A stretch of DNA of 64,000 nt from Chitinophagaceae bacterium (GTDB lineage Bacteria; Bacteroidota; Bacteroidia; Chitinophagales; Chitinophagaceae). The stretch's first letter is position 1. Each line of letters begins with the position of its first letter. The translations under genes were made by a program, and so were the position numbers. The notes under the pieces were generated by a model. The model did no database searches. It saw only the letters and a list, made by a program, of their open reading frames with translations, and was not told the origin of the DNA. Where the stretch lies: the NCBI GenBank assembly GCA_025934485.1, contig JAICXX010000009.1, positions 16,151-80,150 on the forward strand, written 5' to 3'. Of the stretch, positions 1-8,164 are shown piece after piece.

Positions 1-125
1 TCGGCGGAACGCTCGAGCGAGTGGGCAACCTTACCGGCATTGCGTTGCTTGAATACGTCCTTGTCCAGATCCAGCGCATTGCTGTGCTTGGTGACCTCAG
101 CCGACCATTTTTTCTTTGTTGGCAT
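1..125 (-). CDS. DUF3175-like protein, N-terminal fragment
   Basis: The reading frame starts at the ATG at 125 on the minus strand and runs off the window edge, so only about 41 residues are visible. The start MPTKKKWSAEVTKHSNALDL followed by a run ending in AHSLERSA resembles the short DUF3175 family, in which a KWS..V..HS.ALDL motif precedes a basic tail. The function of that family is not known; it is often found with stress genes, which fits the DUF892 and KGG genes next to it. The family call rests on the N-terminal motif only. Confidence 0.6.
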   Translation of the reverse strand, partial: MPTKKKWSAEVTKHSNALDLDKDVFKQRNAGKVAHSLERSA

Positions 126-135
126 AAAAATACGT

Positions 136-170
136 TTAAAAAGTCCTGCGGACTGCTCCGTCCGCAGGAC
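136..170 (-). terminator. Rho-independent terminator after the DUF892 gene
   Basis: A perfect 11-bp stem (GTCCTGCGGAC at 143-153, GTCCGCAGGAC at 160-170) with a 6-nt loop is followed, on the minus strand, by a T run (plus-strand A run at 138-142). It lies just past the stop codon at 178 of the minus-strand DUF892 gene and so should end that transcript before the DUF3175 gene. Confidence 0.8.
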
Positions 171-177
171 CTGGCAG

Positions 178-1170
178 TTACAACATCGCAGGACTTCCTT
201 CTTCGTCTTCGTTCTCCCCCTCGCTCTCTTCCTCGCCTTCTTCGCCTATCTCCTCCTCCTCTTCGCTTTCTTCGCCGCCCTGGCTCGAATAGATCATGGT
301 GGCATTCCAGGAGTATTCGTCGCCTTCATTCTCGGCCTGGAGATTGATGTCGTTTTCCGCAATCTCCGTGAGCAGGGCATCCGTGTCCTCCTCTTCCATC
401 AGGGTCTTGTCGAGCAGGTCCGCGGCCTCATGCAGCTGCATGGTGATAGCCAGCTGAACCAACCCGCCATAGGAGGCGATCTCATAGTGCTCCACCTTTT
501 GGGCGGCGATGATGAGCGCCGCGTCCCTGGTGAGCGAGCCCTCTTCCGTTTCTTCGATGATCTGTTCCGCTTCGCGGACAATGCCTTCGATGGCTTCGCA
601 TTTTTTGCCTTCCGCCTTCTGGCCGATCGTTTCGAAGACCCGTTCCAGCCGTTTGATATGGCGCTGGGTCTGATGAAGATGGTCGTCAAAGGCTTCCGAG
701 AGCTCGTCTGTCGTAGCCGATTCGATCATCTTGGGCAATGCCTGGGTGATCTTGTGCTCGGCATAATAGATATCCCGCAGCTGATCGAGAAAGAATTTTT
801 CAAGATACTCCTGGCCCTGGAATTGGCCCTCGTGTGATCTAAAAGTGGTCATCGGCGTGCCCGTTCGGTTACGGCTGGCGCTCTGCGATGAACTGTTGCC
901 GCGCATGCTGTTGCGTCCGCCCGATTCGCTCATGCGAGCCCCACGGCTGTTTTCGGAAGAGGAACCGCGGGAGCCGGAGCTCTTGGCGGAGTTACCCGAA
1001 CCGTTGCCCCGGCCCGAGCTCGAAGAACTGCGGCTGGAGGATCCCTGGCTTCTGCCCGGGCTGGAACTTTTGCCGCCGGTGCGATGCTGAGCGCCGCCAC
1101 GGGAAGATGCCGATTTGCTGGCAGCGGATTTCTTTTTACCACGCGTTGAAGTTGTGGATGATTGTCTCAT
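178..1170 (-). CDS. Ferritin-like DUF892 (YciF-type) protein with charged disordered tails
   Basis: The central part, about residues 120-285 of 330, matches the DUF892/YciE-YciF family: an EYLEKFFLDQLRDIYYAEHKI-like first helix and repeated E/H positions of a four-helix ferritin-like bundle. The family is induced by osmotic and general stress; its reaction is unclear. About 107 residues before it are almost only Ser, Gly, Arg, Lys and Asn and look disordered and basic, and the last 40 residues form a Glu-rich acidic tail. Typical members have about 160-180 residues, so both tails are additions. The start at 1170 (MRQSSTT) is preferred; an in-frame start at 1194 would add eight residues. Its upstream neighbour is the KGG protein with similar low-complexity sequence. 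Confidence 0.8.
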   Translation of the reverse strand: MRQSSTTSTRGKKKSAASKSASSRGGAQHRTGGKSSSPGRSQGSSSRSSSSSGRGNGSGNSAKSSGSRGSSSENSRGARMSESGGRNSMRGNSSSQSASRNRTGTPMTTFRSHEGQFQGQEYLEKFFLDQLRDIYYAEHKITQALPKMIESATTDELSEAFDDHLHQTQRHIKRLERVFETIGQKAEGKKCEAIEGIVREAEQIIEETEEGSLTRDAALIIAAQKVEHYEIASYGGLVQLAITMQLHEAADLLDKTLMEEEDTDALLTEIAENDINLQAENEGDEYSWNATMIYSSQGGEESEEEEEIGEEGEEESEGENEDEEGSPAML

Positions 1171-1218
1171 GATCTCAAATTTTTTAAAGCTCAATTTGTT
1201 AAATGGCTATTGGAGAAC

Positions 1219-2028
1219 TTACCTCGAGCCACGGCTGCTGCCGGAGCGGCTGCTGCCGGAATGGCTGCGGCTGCCGTAACCGGAACGTCCGCTGCGGCTG
1301 GTGAACTGGCCGCGTGAATTGCGTTGCTGGCCGGAATGCGAACCGCCGCGGCTGGAATGGCTCTGCGTACCGCCACGGCTGGAGGAACGGCTCTGTGACC
1401 CACGGTGGGATGACCCACGGTTGGATGAGCCCCGGTGAGACGAACCGCCCGAACGGCCCTCGTATTCCGAGGAACGTCTACCGTATTCGGACGAAGACCG
1501 GCGACCCCGCCCACCTTCATCATGACCATGCGCGCCTCTTTTTTCGTGATAAGCGCGTCCACCTTCGCCGGCGATCCGCCGCTGCGTATCCCGGTCCATG
1601 GCAGCGAAACCCCTGCGACCGGAAGATTGACGTCCGCGGTTGCCTCCACTACGACCGTAGTCTTCACGGTCATAGCCGCCACGGTTGCCCTGCGAACGCC
1701 GGCCCTCGCTGTAACGTCCACCATAGTCTTCCTCCTCCTCATAGCGGGAATAAGGCTGCTGGTAATCGTCTTCGTCCTCCTCGTCGTAACCTTCGTCATA
1801 ATCGTCATAATCTTCTTCGCCTTCGTACTGATCATAACGGGACTGGGGTTCATCATAGTCGTCATAGTCCTCCTCTTCTTCCTGGCGGCCATACCCACGA
1901 TCCTCGTCATAATCGAACTGCTGACTGCGGCCTCCATGTGAATGCTGGCCGCCGCGACGGGCGATTTGACGACGTTCTTCCGGATCCATTGACGCGAAAC
2001 CGCGTCTGCCTGAATTTCTCGTACTCAT
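1219..2028 (-). CDS. KGG-repeat stress protein with acidic-Tyr and RGS-rich segments
   Basis: Two copies of the KGG / stress-induced (GsiB-like) motif are visible: RRGFASMDPEERRQIARRGG near residue 8 and RRGFAAMDRDTQRRIAGEGG near residue 140. Between them lies a stretch of about 80 residues rich in Asp, Glu and Tyr, and the last 90 residues are Arg-Gly-Ser-His repeats with a rough five-residue period (GSSHR, GSSNR, GSSHR, GSQSR). KGG proteins are small, hydrophilic and linked to desiccation, heat and acid stress; members are usually about 60-150 residues, so this 269-residue form is long. It probably acts in the cytoplasm as a disordered protectant or nucleic-acid-interacting protein; the role is inferred. 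It lies just upstream of the DUF892 gene on the same strand. Confidence 0.75.
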   Translation of the reverse strand: MSTRNSGRRGFASMDPEERRQIARRGGQHSHGGRSQQFDYDEDRGYGRQEEEEDYDDYDEPQSRYDQYEGEEDYDDYDEGYDEEDEDDYQQPYSRYEEEEDYGGRYSEGRRSQGNRGGYDREDYGRSGGNRGRQSSGRRGFAAMDRDTQRRIAGEGGRAYHEKRGAHGHDEGGRGRRSSSEYGRRSSEYEGRSGGSSHRGSSNRGSSHRGSQSRSSSRGGTQSHSSRGGSHSGQQRNSRGQFTSRSGRSGYGSRSHSGSSRSGSSRGSR

Positions 2029-2058
2029 ACCTGTAAATTTTGGGTGAAAAAATAAAGT

Positions 2059-2072
2059 CGTTTTGCGAAACG
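2059..2072. repeat. Short inverted repeat in a divergent intergenic region
   Basis: CGTTT, spacer TGCG, AAACG lies between the divergently transcribed KGG gene (start 2028) and the small gene starting at 2185. It could be an operator, but nothing else supports this. Confidence 0.25.
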
Positions 2073-2184
2073 CTTAGACAACTCCCCGCCGAAAAAACTA
2101 TGCCATCGGGCAGCAGACAAAACGTTAAAAACCTGTATGCAATGGGGTATGCTATTTGTAAAGACTATGGGGAAAGCAACTTTT

Positions 2185-2541
2185 ATGGAAAAGATAAATA
2201 CCCCCGACACCATGACCACATCCTCCGAAGCGCTCGAACGCCTTCGCCAAAAGAACATGGCCAATGAATTTCGCTGGACCGCCAAGGGATTTGCTGCGCC
2301 AAACGGCAAAACCTATCGTCCGGATGAACTCGAGATCGTCAGGACCATGCGCTTCGAAGGCATGAGCAACCCCGATGACACGGAGATACTCTATATCATT
2401 AAAGCCCAGGACGGAGTCATTGGCTACAGCCTCGACGCCTACGGAGCCTACAGCAGCCATGACAACGAAGTAGGTTACGACAATTTCATCCGGCAAATAC
2501 CCGAGGCCGGGCACAACGAACAATTACTTTTCACGCTTTGA
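2185..2541 (+). CDS. Small conserved Bacteroidota protein (often mislabelled phosphoribosylpyrophosphate synthetase)
   Basis: A protein of 118 residues with the pattern EALERLR..N......, then RPDELEIVRTMRFEGMSNPD, then LYIIKAQDG..GYSLDAYGAY. I recognise this as a small conserved Bacteroidota family that databases often label phosphoribosylpyrophosphate synthetase, although it is far too short for that enzyme and has no PRPP-binding motif. Function unknown. The ATG at 2185 (MEKINTPD) has a GGGGAAAG purine run 7-14 nt upstream and keeps the conserved part; upstream in-frame starts at 2137 or 2149 would add residues not seen in the family. It ends 19 nt before glgX and may be co-transcribed with it. 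Confidence 0.65.
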   Translation: MEKINTPDTMTTSSEALERLRQKNMANEFRWTAKGFAAPNGKTYRPDELEIVRTMRFEGMSNPDDTEILYIIKAQDGVIGYSLDAYGAYSSHDNEVGYDNFIRQIPEAGHNEQLLFTL

Positions 2542-2560
2542 GGAATTATATCCACAGCAT

Positions 2561-4684
2561 ATGACTATATACCCGGGCAATCCTTATCCTCTCGGCAGCT
2601 TCTGGGACGGGAAAGGCGTCAACTTCGCCCTCTATTCACACAACGCCACCGGCGTCGAACTCTGCCTGTTCGATAAAGCGAAAGGAGCCGCCGAATCTAC
2701 GAGGATCAAATTCACGGAACGCACGCACGATGTCTGGCATGGCTATGTCCCTGACCTGAAACCCGGCCAGCTTTATGGCTATAGGGTCTATGGCCCTTAT
2801 GAGCCGGGGAACGGACATCGTTTCAATCCCGCCAAAGTGTTGCTGGACCCTTATGCCAAGGCTATATGCAGCATCGGGGAATGGGATGACGCCCTCTTTG
2901 GTTACGTGATCGGCAAAGACGATCTCACACGCGACGACCGGGACAATGCCGCCGTCGCACCGAAATCCGCAGTGATCGATCACCATTTCGACTGGGGCGA
3001 CGATAAGCCGCCAAAGGTCGCCTACTACAATACCATTATCTACGAAACGCATGTGAAAGGATTTACGAAAAGGTTTCCCGATATCCCCGAAAACATCCGC
3101 GGCACATTTGCCGCCATGGCACACCCAAAGGTGATCGAATACCTCCAAAACCTGGGCATCACGGCCGTCGAACTGATGCCCGTTCACCAAAGCATAAGTG
3201 ACCGGCACCTGGTCGATAAGGGCCTTACCAATTATTGGGGGTACAATACCATTGGCTTCTTTGCGCCGGGTCTGCGCTTCTACAGCGGGGAAGATATCGG
3301 CGGACAGGTGCGCGAGTTCAAGACCCTGGTGAAAGAGCTGCACAAGGCCGGCATCGAAGTCTTTCTCGACGTTGTCTACAACCATACCGCGGAAGGCAAC
3401 GAGATGGGGCCGACCCTGGCCTATAAAGGCATCGACAACAGCGAATACTACCGGCTCGCCGAGGACAAACGTTATTATTTCGACTATACCGGCACCGGCA
3501 ATACCCTCAATGCCCGGTTGCCGAATGTACTGATGATGATCATGGACAGCCTGCGCTATTGGGTCACCGAGATGCATGTAGACGGCTTCCGTTTCGATCT
3601 CGCGTCGGCCCTCGCCCGTGAACTGCACGACGTGAACAGGCTTAGCGCCTTTTTTAACATCATCTACCAGGACCCTGTACTCTCCGATGTCAAGCTGATC
3701 GCCGAACCCTGGGACGTAGGCGAAGGAGGTTACCAGGTCGGTCAGTTCCCACCCGGCTGGGCGGAATGGAACGGGAAATACCGCGATTGCATGCGGGATT
3801 TCTGGCGCAGCGCCGACAACCGGCTCGCCGAATTCGCCGATAGATTCACCGGCAGCTCCGACCTCTATAAAAGCGACAACCGCTTCCCTACCGCCAGCAT
3901 CAATTTCATCACCGCCCACGATGGGTTTACACTCAATGACCTGGTCTCGTATAACGACCGGCACAACGAGGCCAACAAGGAGGACAACAAGGACGGCAGC
4001 GAACAAAACCATTCCTGGAACTGCGGCGCCGAAGGGCCCACGGACGACATGGAGATTATCGCGTTACGCAACCGGCAAAAACGAAATTTCTTCGCGACAC
4101 TGCTGTTTTCGCAAGGCGTGCCGATGATCCTCGCCGGCGACGAGCAAGGCCATACGCAAGGGGGCAACAACAACGCCTATTGCCAGGACAACGAGATCTC
4201 CTGGCTGGATTGGGAACACGCGGACCAGGACCTGATCCATTTCGTCTGCGATCTTATCAAATTCCGCAGGTCGCATCCTGCCTTCTCACGCAAGAACTGG
4301 TTCAAGGGAAAACCGGTAAAACGCCGGGGCCTCTCGGATATCGCCTGGTTCAGGCCCGATGCCAGCGAGATGGAGGAGGACGACTGGACCAATGGCTTTG
4401 CCAAGTCTTTGGGTATCTTTTTATACGGCGACGGGCTGCGCACGGTCGACCAGGACAACAAACCGCTGGTCGACGACAGTTTCTATCTGATCTTCAACGC
4501 GCATTTTGAAACCATCGAATTCAAGCTGCCGCCGGAGAACTATGCAAAGAAATGGACCAAGGTGTTCGATACGTCGAACGGGACGCCGGCGGACCAGCGG
4601 GAATATAAGCCGGGAGAAACTGTCAAGGCCGGGCAGCGCTCCTTTATTCTGCTACAGGCGCCGGTGATCCCGGTGAAGGATTGA
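2561..4684 (+). CDS. glgX: Glycogen debranching enzyme GlgX/TreX (GH13_11)
   Basis: Hydrolyses alpha-1,6 branches of glycogen or of its phosphorylase-limit dextrins in the cytoplasm. The 707-residue length matches GlgX/isoamylase. An N-terminal CBM48-like domain (about 1-150, opening PGNPYPLGSFWDGKGVNFAL) precedes the GH13 barrel. All four GH13 motifs are present: DVVYNH with Asp270, GFRFDLAS with nucleophile Asp346, IAEPWD with acid/base Glu382, and TAHDG with Asp454. The 3' end overlaps the end of the convergent treZ by 41 bp. With TreZ next door it probably feeds linear maltodextrins into trehalose synthesis as well as glycogen turnover; a TreX role is inferred from this context. Confidence 0.93.
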   Translation: MTIYPGNPYPLGSFWDGKGVNFALYSHNATGVELCLFDKAKGAAESTRIKFTERTHDVWHGYVPDLKPGQLYGYRVYGPYEPGNGHRFNPAKVLLDPYAKAICSIGEWDDALFGYVIGKDDLTRDDRDNAAVAPKSAVIDHHFDWGDDKPPKVAYYNTIIYETHVKGFTKRFPDIPENIRGTFAAMAHPKVIEYLQNLGITAVELMPVHQSISDRHLVDKGLTNYWGYNTIGFFAPGLRFYSGEDIGGQVREFKTLVKELHKAGIEVFLDVVYNHTAEGNEMGPTLAYKGIDNSEYYRLAEDKRYYFDYTGTGNTLNARLPNVLMMIMDSLRYWVTEMHVDGFRFDLASALARELHDVNRLSAFFNIIYQDPVLSDVKLIAEPWDVGEGGYQVGQFPPGWAEWNGKYRDCMRDFWRSADNRLAEFADRFTGSSDLYKSDNRFPTASINFITAHDGFTLNDLVSYNDRHNEANKEDNKDGSEQNHSWNCGAEGPTDDMEIIALRNRQKRNFFATLLFSQGVPMILAGDEQGHTQGGNNNAYCQDNEISWLDWEHADQDLIHFVCDLIKFRRSHPAFSRKNWFKGKPVKRRGLSDIAWFRPDASEMEEDDWTNGFAKSLGIFLYGDGLRTVDQDNKPLVDDSFYLIFNAHFETIEFKLPPENYAKKWTKVFDTSNGTPADQREYKPGETVKAGQRSFILLQAPVIPVKD

Positions 4685-6512
4685 GCTCGTAGACGGCTAC
4701 CCCCTGCGGCAGAAGACGAACCACCCCGCCGGCCGGGACGTCGGGACCCGCATCCGAGCCCAGCAGCTGCCGCCAGACGCCTTCCTTTACAGCCGCATAA
4801 CCGAGCGACACAGGCAGCGTTTCGCTATGCGAAAAATTGTACAGACACACGAGATGCCGCCCGCCATCCGCCGAATAACGATACACCGAAAGCCCGGCAG
4901 GCCCCAGCACATCGGCGCGGAGAAAGCGCTTCGACAGATCGGACAAAAGGGGATGGGTACGCCTTAACTTAATGAGATCCCGATGCCAGTCAAGCAACGC
5001 ACCATGGTCGGCGAGAATGCGTTTTTCCCAATGCAGTTTAGACCGTTCAAAAAGCTCGGGTTCTTGCGGATCGGGGACCTCGCCTTCGAACCCAAAGGCC
5101 GCAAACTGCTGCCGCCGTCCCTCGACCTGCCCCTTGCTGGTTACCGGCTCCTGGTAGTCCGTGAAGAAAAAGAACGGCGTATCCTCGCCATATTCTTCTC
5201 CCATGAATAGCATGGGAATATAAGGTGACAACAACACCACCGCCGCCGCCAGCCTGAGCGTATCCATGCCCACGAGCGAAGGCAGACGTTCACCACCCGG
5301 CCTGTTACCCGGCAGATCGTGGTTTTGATTGAAGACGATGAACTTCTCACCTGAGATACCGGCAGCCGAAGCGCCATGACGGCGATGACGAAACCCGAGA
5401 TACTCGCCTGTATGTACGAACCCTTGCGCGTAGGCCTTGGCCAGCTGTTCGATCCCGCCGAAATCCTTATAGTTCTTCCAGCCTTCAGGATGGAGCAGAA
5501 CGTACAGGCTATGATGGAAATCATCCATCCACTGGGCGTCGAAGCCACGGCCACCGGACGACACAGGCTGCACGACGCGCGGATCGTTGGTGTCGCTCTC
5601 GGCGGCAAGATAGCACCTGCGGCCGGAGCGTTTCCAAAATTCGCTGACGGCGCTGTGCAGATCATCCCAGATCGAAACGGCATTGCGGTCGTAGATCTCG
5701 TGAATGGCGTCCAGCCGGAGCCCGTCGATATGAAAATGTTCCGCCCAATAGACCGCATTGCCGGCAATAAAGGCCCGGACGCCATCCGACCAGGCGCCGT
5801 CATAGTTGATGGCCTTACCCCAGGGTGTGTGATACTGTTCGGTAAAATAGGGGCCAAACGCGTCAAGACAATTCCCTTCGGTACCGAGATGATTGTAGAC
5901 GACGTCCAGGAAAACGGCGATGCCGTGGCTATGGGCCGCGTCGACGAGGCGTTTGAGCCCGGTGGGGCCGCCATACACCTCCTGGACCGCGTAGAGAAAG
6001 GTCCCGTCATATCCCCAGTTGCGTTCGCCGCTGCAGGCCGCCACCGGCATGAGTTCAAGTGCGTTGATACCCAGCGAGGCCAGTTCACCAAGACGCGGGA
6101 TGATGGCGTCGAAGGTGCCCTCCGGCGTGAAAGTGCCTACATGCAGCTCATAAAAGATCAACTGCGCGAAGGGTGGCGCATGCCAGGAGTCGTCGTTCCA
6201 CAAAAAGAGACGATGATCCACCACCGCGGAAGATTCATATACACCATCCGGCTGCAAGGCCGAAGCGGGATCGGGATAGAAGACATCGTCAATAAGATAG
6301 TGATAGCGCGTCCCGTCACCCGCGCCGGGAACATCGGCAAAGAAATAGCCCTCTGCGTCTTTTTGCATAGCGATGGTGCGGCCGGGCAGCCCGTCGCCCC
6401 GATCCGCTTCAGGGGCGGGATGGTCGTACACCCGCAGACCTACCTCCTGCCGCTCCGGCGCCCAAACGCGGAACCGGCATCCGCCTTTATAGCATTCAGT
6501 ATATTTCATCAT
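4644..6512 (-). CDS. treZ: Malto-oligosyltrehalose trehalohydrolase TreZ (GH13_10)
   Basis: Releases trehalose from maltooligosyl-trehalose, the second step of the TreY-TreZ pathway. The protein of 622 residues has an N-terminal CBM48/E-set part (GGCRFRVWAPERQEVGLRVY), a barrel with DVVYNHLG, GLRLDAIH (nucleophile Asp) and AAESDTND (acid/base Glu), and the TreZ-type FDAQWMDDFHHSLYVLLHPE segment that separates TreZ from ordinary branching or debranching enzymes. The ATG at 6512 overlaps the stop of the upstream alpha-glucosidase gene as ATGA, which favours it over the in-frame start at 6539. The partner enzyme TreY is not in the window. Confidence 0.92.
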   Translation of the reverse strand: MMKYTECYKGGCRFRVWAPERQEVGLRVYDHPAPEADRGDGLPGRTIAMQKDAEGYFFADVPGAGDGTRYHYLIDDVFYPDPASALQPDGVYESSAVVDHRLFLWNDDSWHAPPFAQLIFYELHVGTFTPEGTFDAIIPRLGELASLGINALELMPVAACSGERNWGYDGTFLYAVQEVYGGPTGLKRLVDAAHSHGIAVFLDVVYNHLGTEGNCLDAFGPYFTEQYHTPWGKAINYDGAWSDGVRAFIAGNAVYWAEHFHIDGLRLDAIHEIYDRNAVSIWDDLHSAVSEFWKRSGRRCYLAAESDTNDPRVVQPVSSGGRGFDAQWMDDFHHSLYVLLHPEGWKNYKDFGGIEQLAKAYAQGFVHTGEYLGFRHRRHGASAAGISGEKFIVFNQNHDLPGNRPGGERLPSLVGMDTLRLAAAVVLLSPYIPMLFMGEEYGEDTPFFFFTDYQEPVTSKGQVEGRRQQFAAFGFEGEVPDPQEPELFERSKLHWEKRILADHGALLDWHRDLIKLRRTHPLLSDLSKRFLRADVLGPAGLSVYRYSADGGRHLVCLYNFSHSETLPVSLGYAAVKEGVWRQLLGSDAGPDVPAGGVVRLLPQGVAVYELNPSPGSPAPVAE

Positions 6513-8149
6513 TTCGAAGTAGGCGATACGGATTCCCAATGATCCAATTTTACGACCATCCCCTCGTCACCAAAGAGCTCGATCTTGTCCTTCACCGAGA
6601 CCTGCTCCTGTTCCGGCAGCGTATCGATGACGATCACACCCGTGAAATGTATCGGCGGGGTGAAATAGCAGGGACGATGGGTGAGGTTGAGGACGATTAA
6701 AAACGCAGGCTGCCCTTCGGCCTGACGGATATAAGCGATCATCTGGTGATCGGAATAAACGGGGCGATAAGCGCCGGTGCACAACGACTGCTCCTGCTGT
6801 CGCAGCGTGATGAGCTTTTTGAAGAGTACCAGCGGCGAGTGATTGTCGCCCCGCTGCGCCTGGACGTTGCGCCGGACATAGCTGCGGTCGATGCGCAGCC
6901 ACGGTTCGCCCTTCGTGAAACCCGCGTTCGTGCTGTCGTCCCACTGCATGGGCGTACGTTCCGGATCGCGGCTTAGATTTTTGCCGGGCATATTGAATCC
7001 TTGCGGGTCGCGTACCTCTTCCGGCGGGATGGGCACATCACGCATGCCGATCTCATCGCCATAATAAATGGTCGGCGTGCCGCGCAGCGTCAGCAAAAGC
7101 ATCGCCGCGATCCCCGCCTGCCCTTGGCCGACCCTGCTGGTGATACGCGGCTGGTCGTGATTGCCGATCACCCAGTTAGGCCAGTCGCCGGTGGGCAGCG
7201 CACCTTCATATTCGTCGATACCTGCGGCGATCAGCCGCGAGTCCCAGGGAAGGCTGATGAGCATGAAATTAAAAGGTAAATGTGCTTCCTTCTGATGAGT
7301 TCCGTAATAGGCGACAAGTTTGTGGACGGGCAGATAGATCTCGGCGATCATCAACCGCTCGTCATATTGATCCAACACCTGGCGCATCCGGGCGACGATG
7401 TCGTGCATCTCGGGCTGGTCCGTGCTGTATACCGGCAATAGCTGTTCGTAGGTGGCCATGTAGTCTTTATATTCGGGATTCCTCGGGTTGTCACGCCATT
7501 GCGCGTCTTTGACCATATGCCACATCGCATCGACGCGAAACCCGTCGACGCCCTTGTCCAGCCAGAAACGCATGATGTCGTGCATGGCTTTTTCGACCTC
7601 CGGGTTTCGCCAGTTGAGATCGGGTTGCTTCACCAGAAACGCATGGTAATAATATTGCTTCGTCTTTTCGTCCCATTCCCAGGCGGACCCGCCAAAGACA
7701 CTAAGCCAGTTGTTCGGGGGACTCCCGTCCGGTTTGGCGTCCTTCCAGATATACCAATCTCGCTTGGGATTGTCGCGGGAAGAACGCGATTCGAGGAACC
7801 AGGGATGCTCATCCGAACTGTGATTGGGTACGAGATCGAGGATGAGTTTCATCCCGGCTTTGTGCACTTCCTGCAACAGCTCGTCGAAATCCGCCATGTT
7901 CCCGAAGACGGGCCAGATGCCGGTGTAGTCCGAGATATCATAACCAAAATCCGCCATGGGTGACGGATAGATAGGCGAGATCCAAACGGCTTTGATCCCC
8001 AGCCATTTCAAATGATCCAGCCTGTTGATGATGCCCCGCAGATCGCCGATCCCATCGCCATTGGTATCCTGGAACGAACGTGGGTAGATCTGGTAGATAA
8101 TTCCATCCTGCCACCACAGGTATTGTTTTTGATTGTTTGGCATATGCAC
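6509..8149 (-). CDS. GH13 alpha-glucosidase / alpha-amylase family enzyme
   Basis: A 546-residue intracellular GH13 protein with no signal peptide. The barrel starts at WWQDGIIYQIYPRSFQDTNG, and the motifs are DLVPNHSS, GFRVDAMW (nucleophile Asp), IAEIY (acid/base Glu) and VIGNHDQPR. The QDTNGDGIGDL calcium-loop type sequence and overall layout are those of alpha-glucosidases and oligo-1,6-glucosidases. It should cut terminal glucose from malto- or isomalto-oligosaccharides; the exact linkage cannot be read here. It is the first gene of a two-gene minus-strand unit with treZ (ATGA overlap) and is divergent from another GH13 gene, the two start codons lying about 16 bp apart. The start at 8149 (MHMPNN) could also be at 8143. 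Confidence 0.85.
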   Translation of the reverse strand: MHMPNNQKQYLWWQDGIIYQIYPRSFQDTNGDGIGDLRGIINRLDHLKWLGIKAVWISPIYPSPMADFGYDISDYTGIWPVFGNMADFDELLQEVHKAGMKLILDLVPNHSSDEHPWFLESRSSRDNPKRDWYIWKDAKPDGSPPNNWLSVFGGSAWEWDEKTKQYYYHAFLVKQPDLNWRNPEVEKAMHDIMRFWLDKGVDGFRVDAMWHMVKDAQWRDNPRNPEYKDYMATYEQLLPVYSTDQPEMHDIVARMRQVLDQYDERLMIAEIYLPVHKLVAYYGTHQKEAHLPFNFMLISLPWDSRLIAAGIDEYEGALPTGDWPNWVIGNHDQPRITSRVGQGQAGIAAMLLLTLRGTPTIYYGDEIGMRDVPIPPEEVRDPQGFNMPGKNLSRDPERTPMQWDDSTNAGFTKGEPWLRIDRSYVRRNVQAQRGDNHSPLVLFKKLITLRQQEQSLCTGAYRPVYSDHQMIAYIRQAEGQPAFLIVLNLTHRPCYFTPPIHFTGVIVIDTLPEQEQVSVKDKIELFGDEGMVVKLDHWESVSPTSK

Positions 8150-8164
8150 GGAAATGCAACGTCA

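Noticed and set aside
178..2030. Plus-strand and alternate-frame open frames across the DUF892 and KGG genes
   Set aside because: Low-complexity repeats keep several frames open; only the minus-strand frames show conserved domains.
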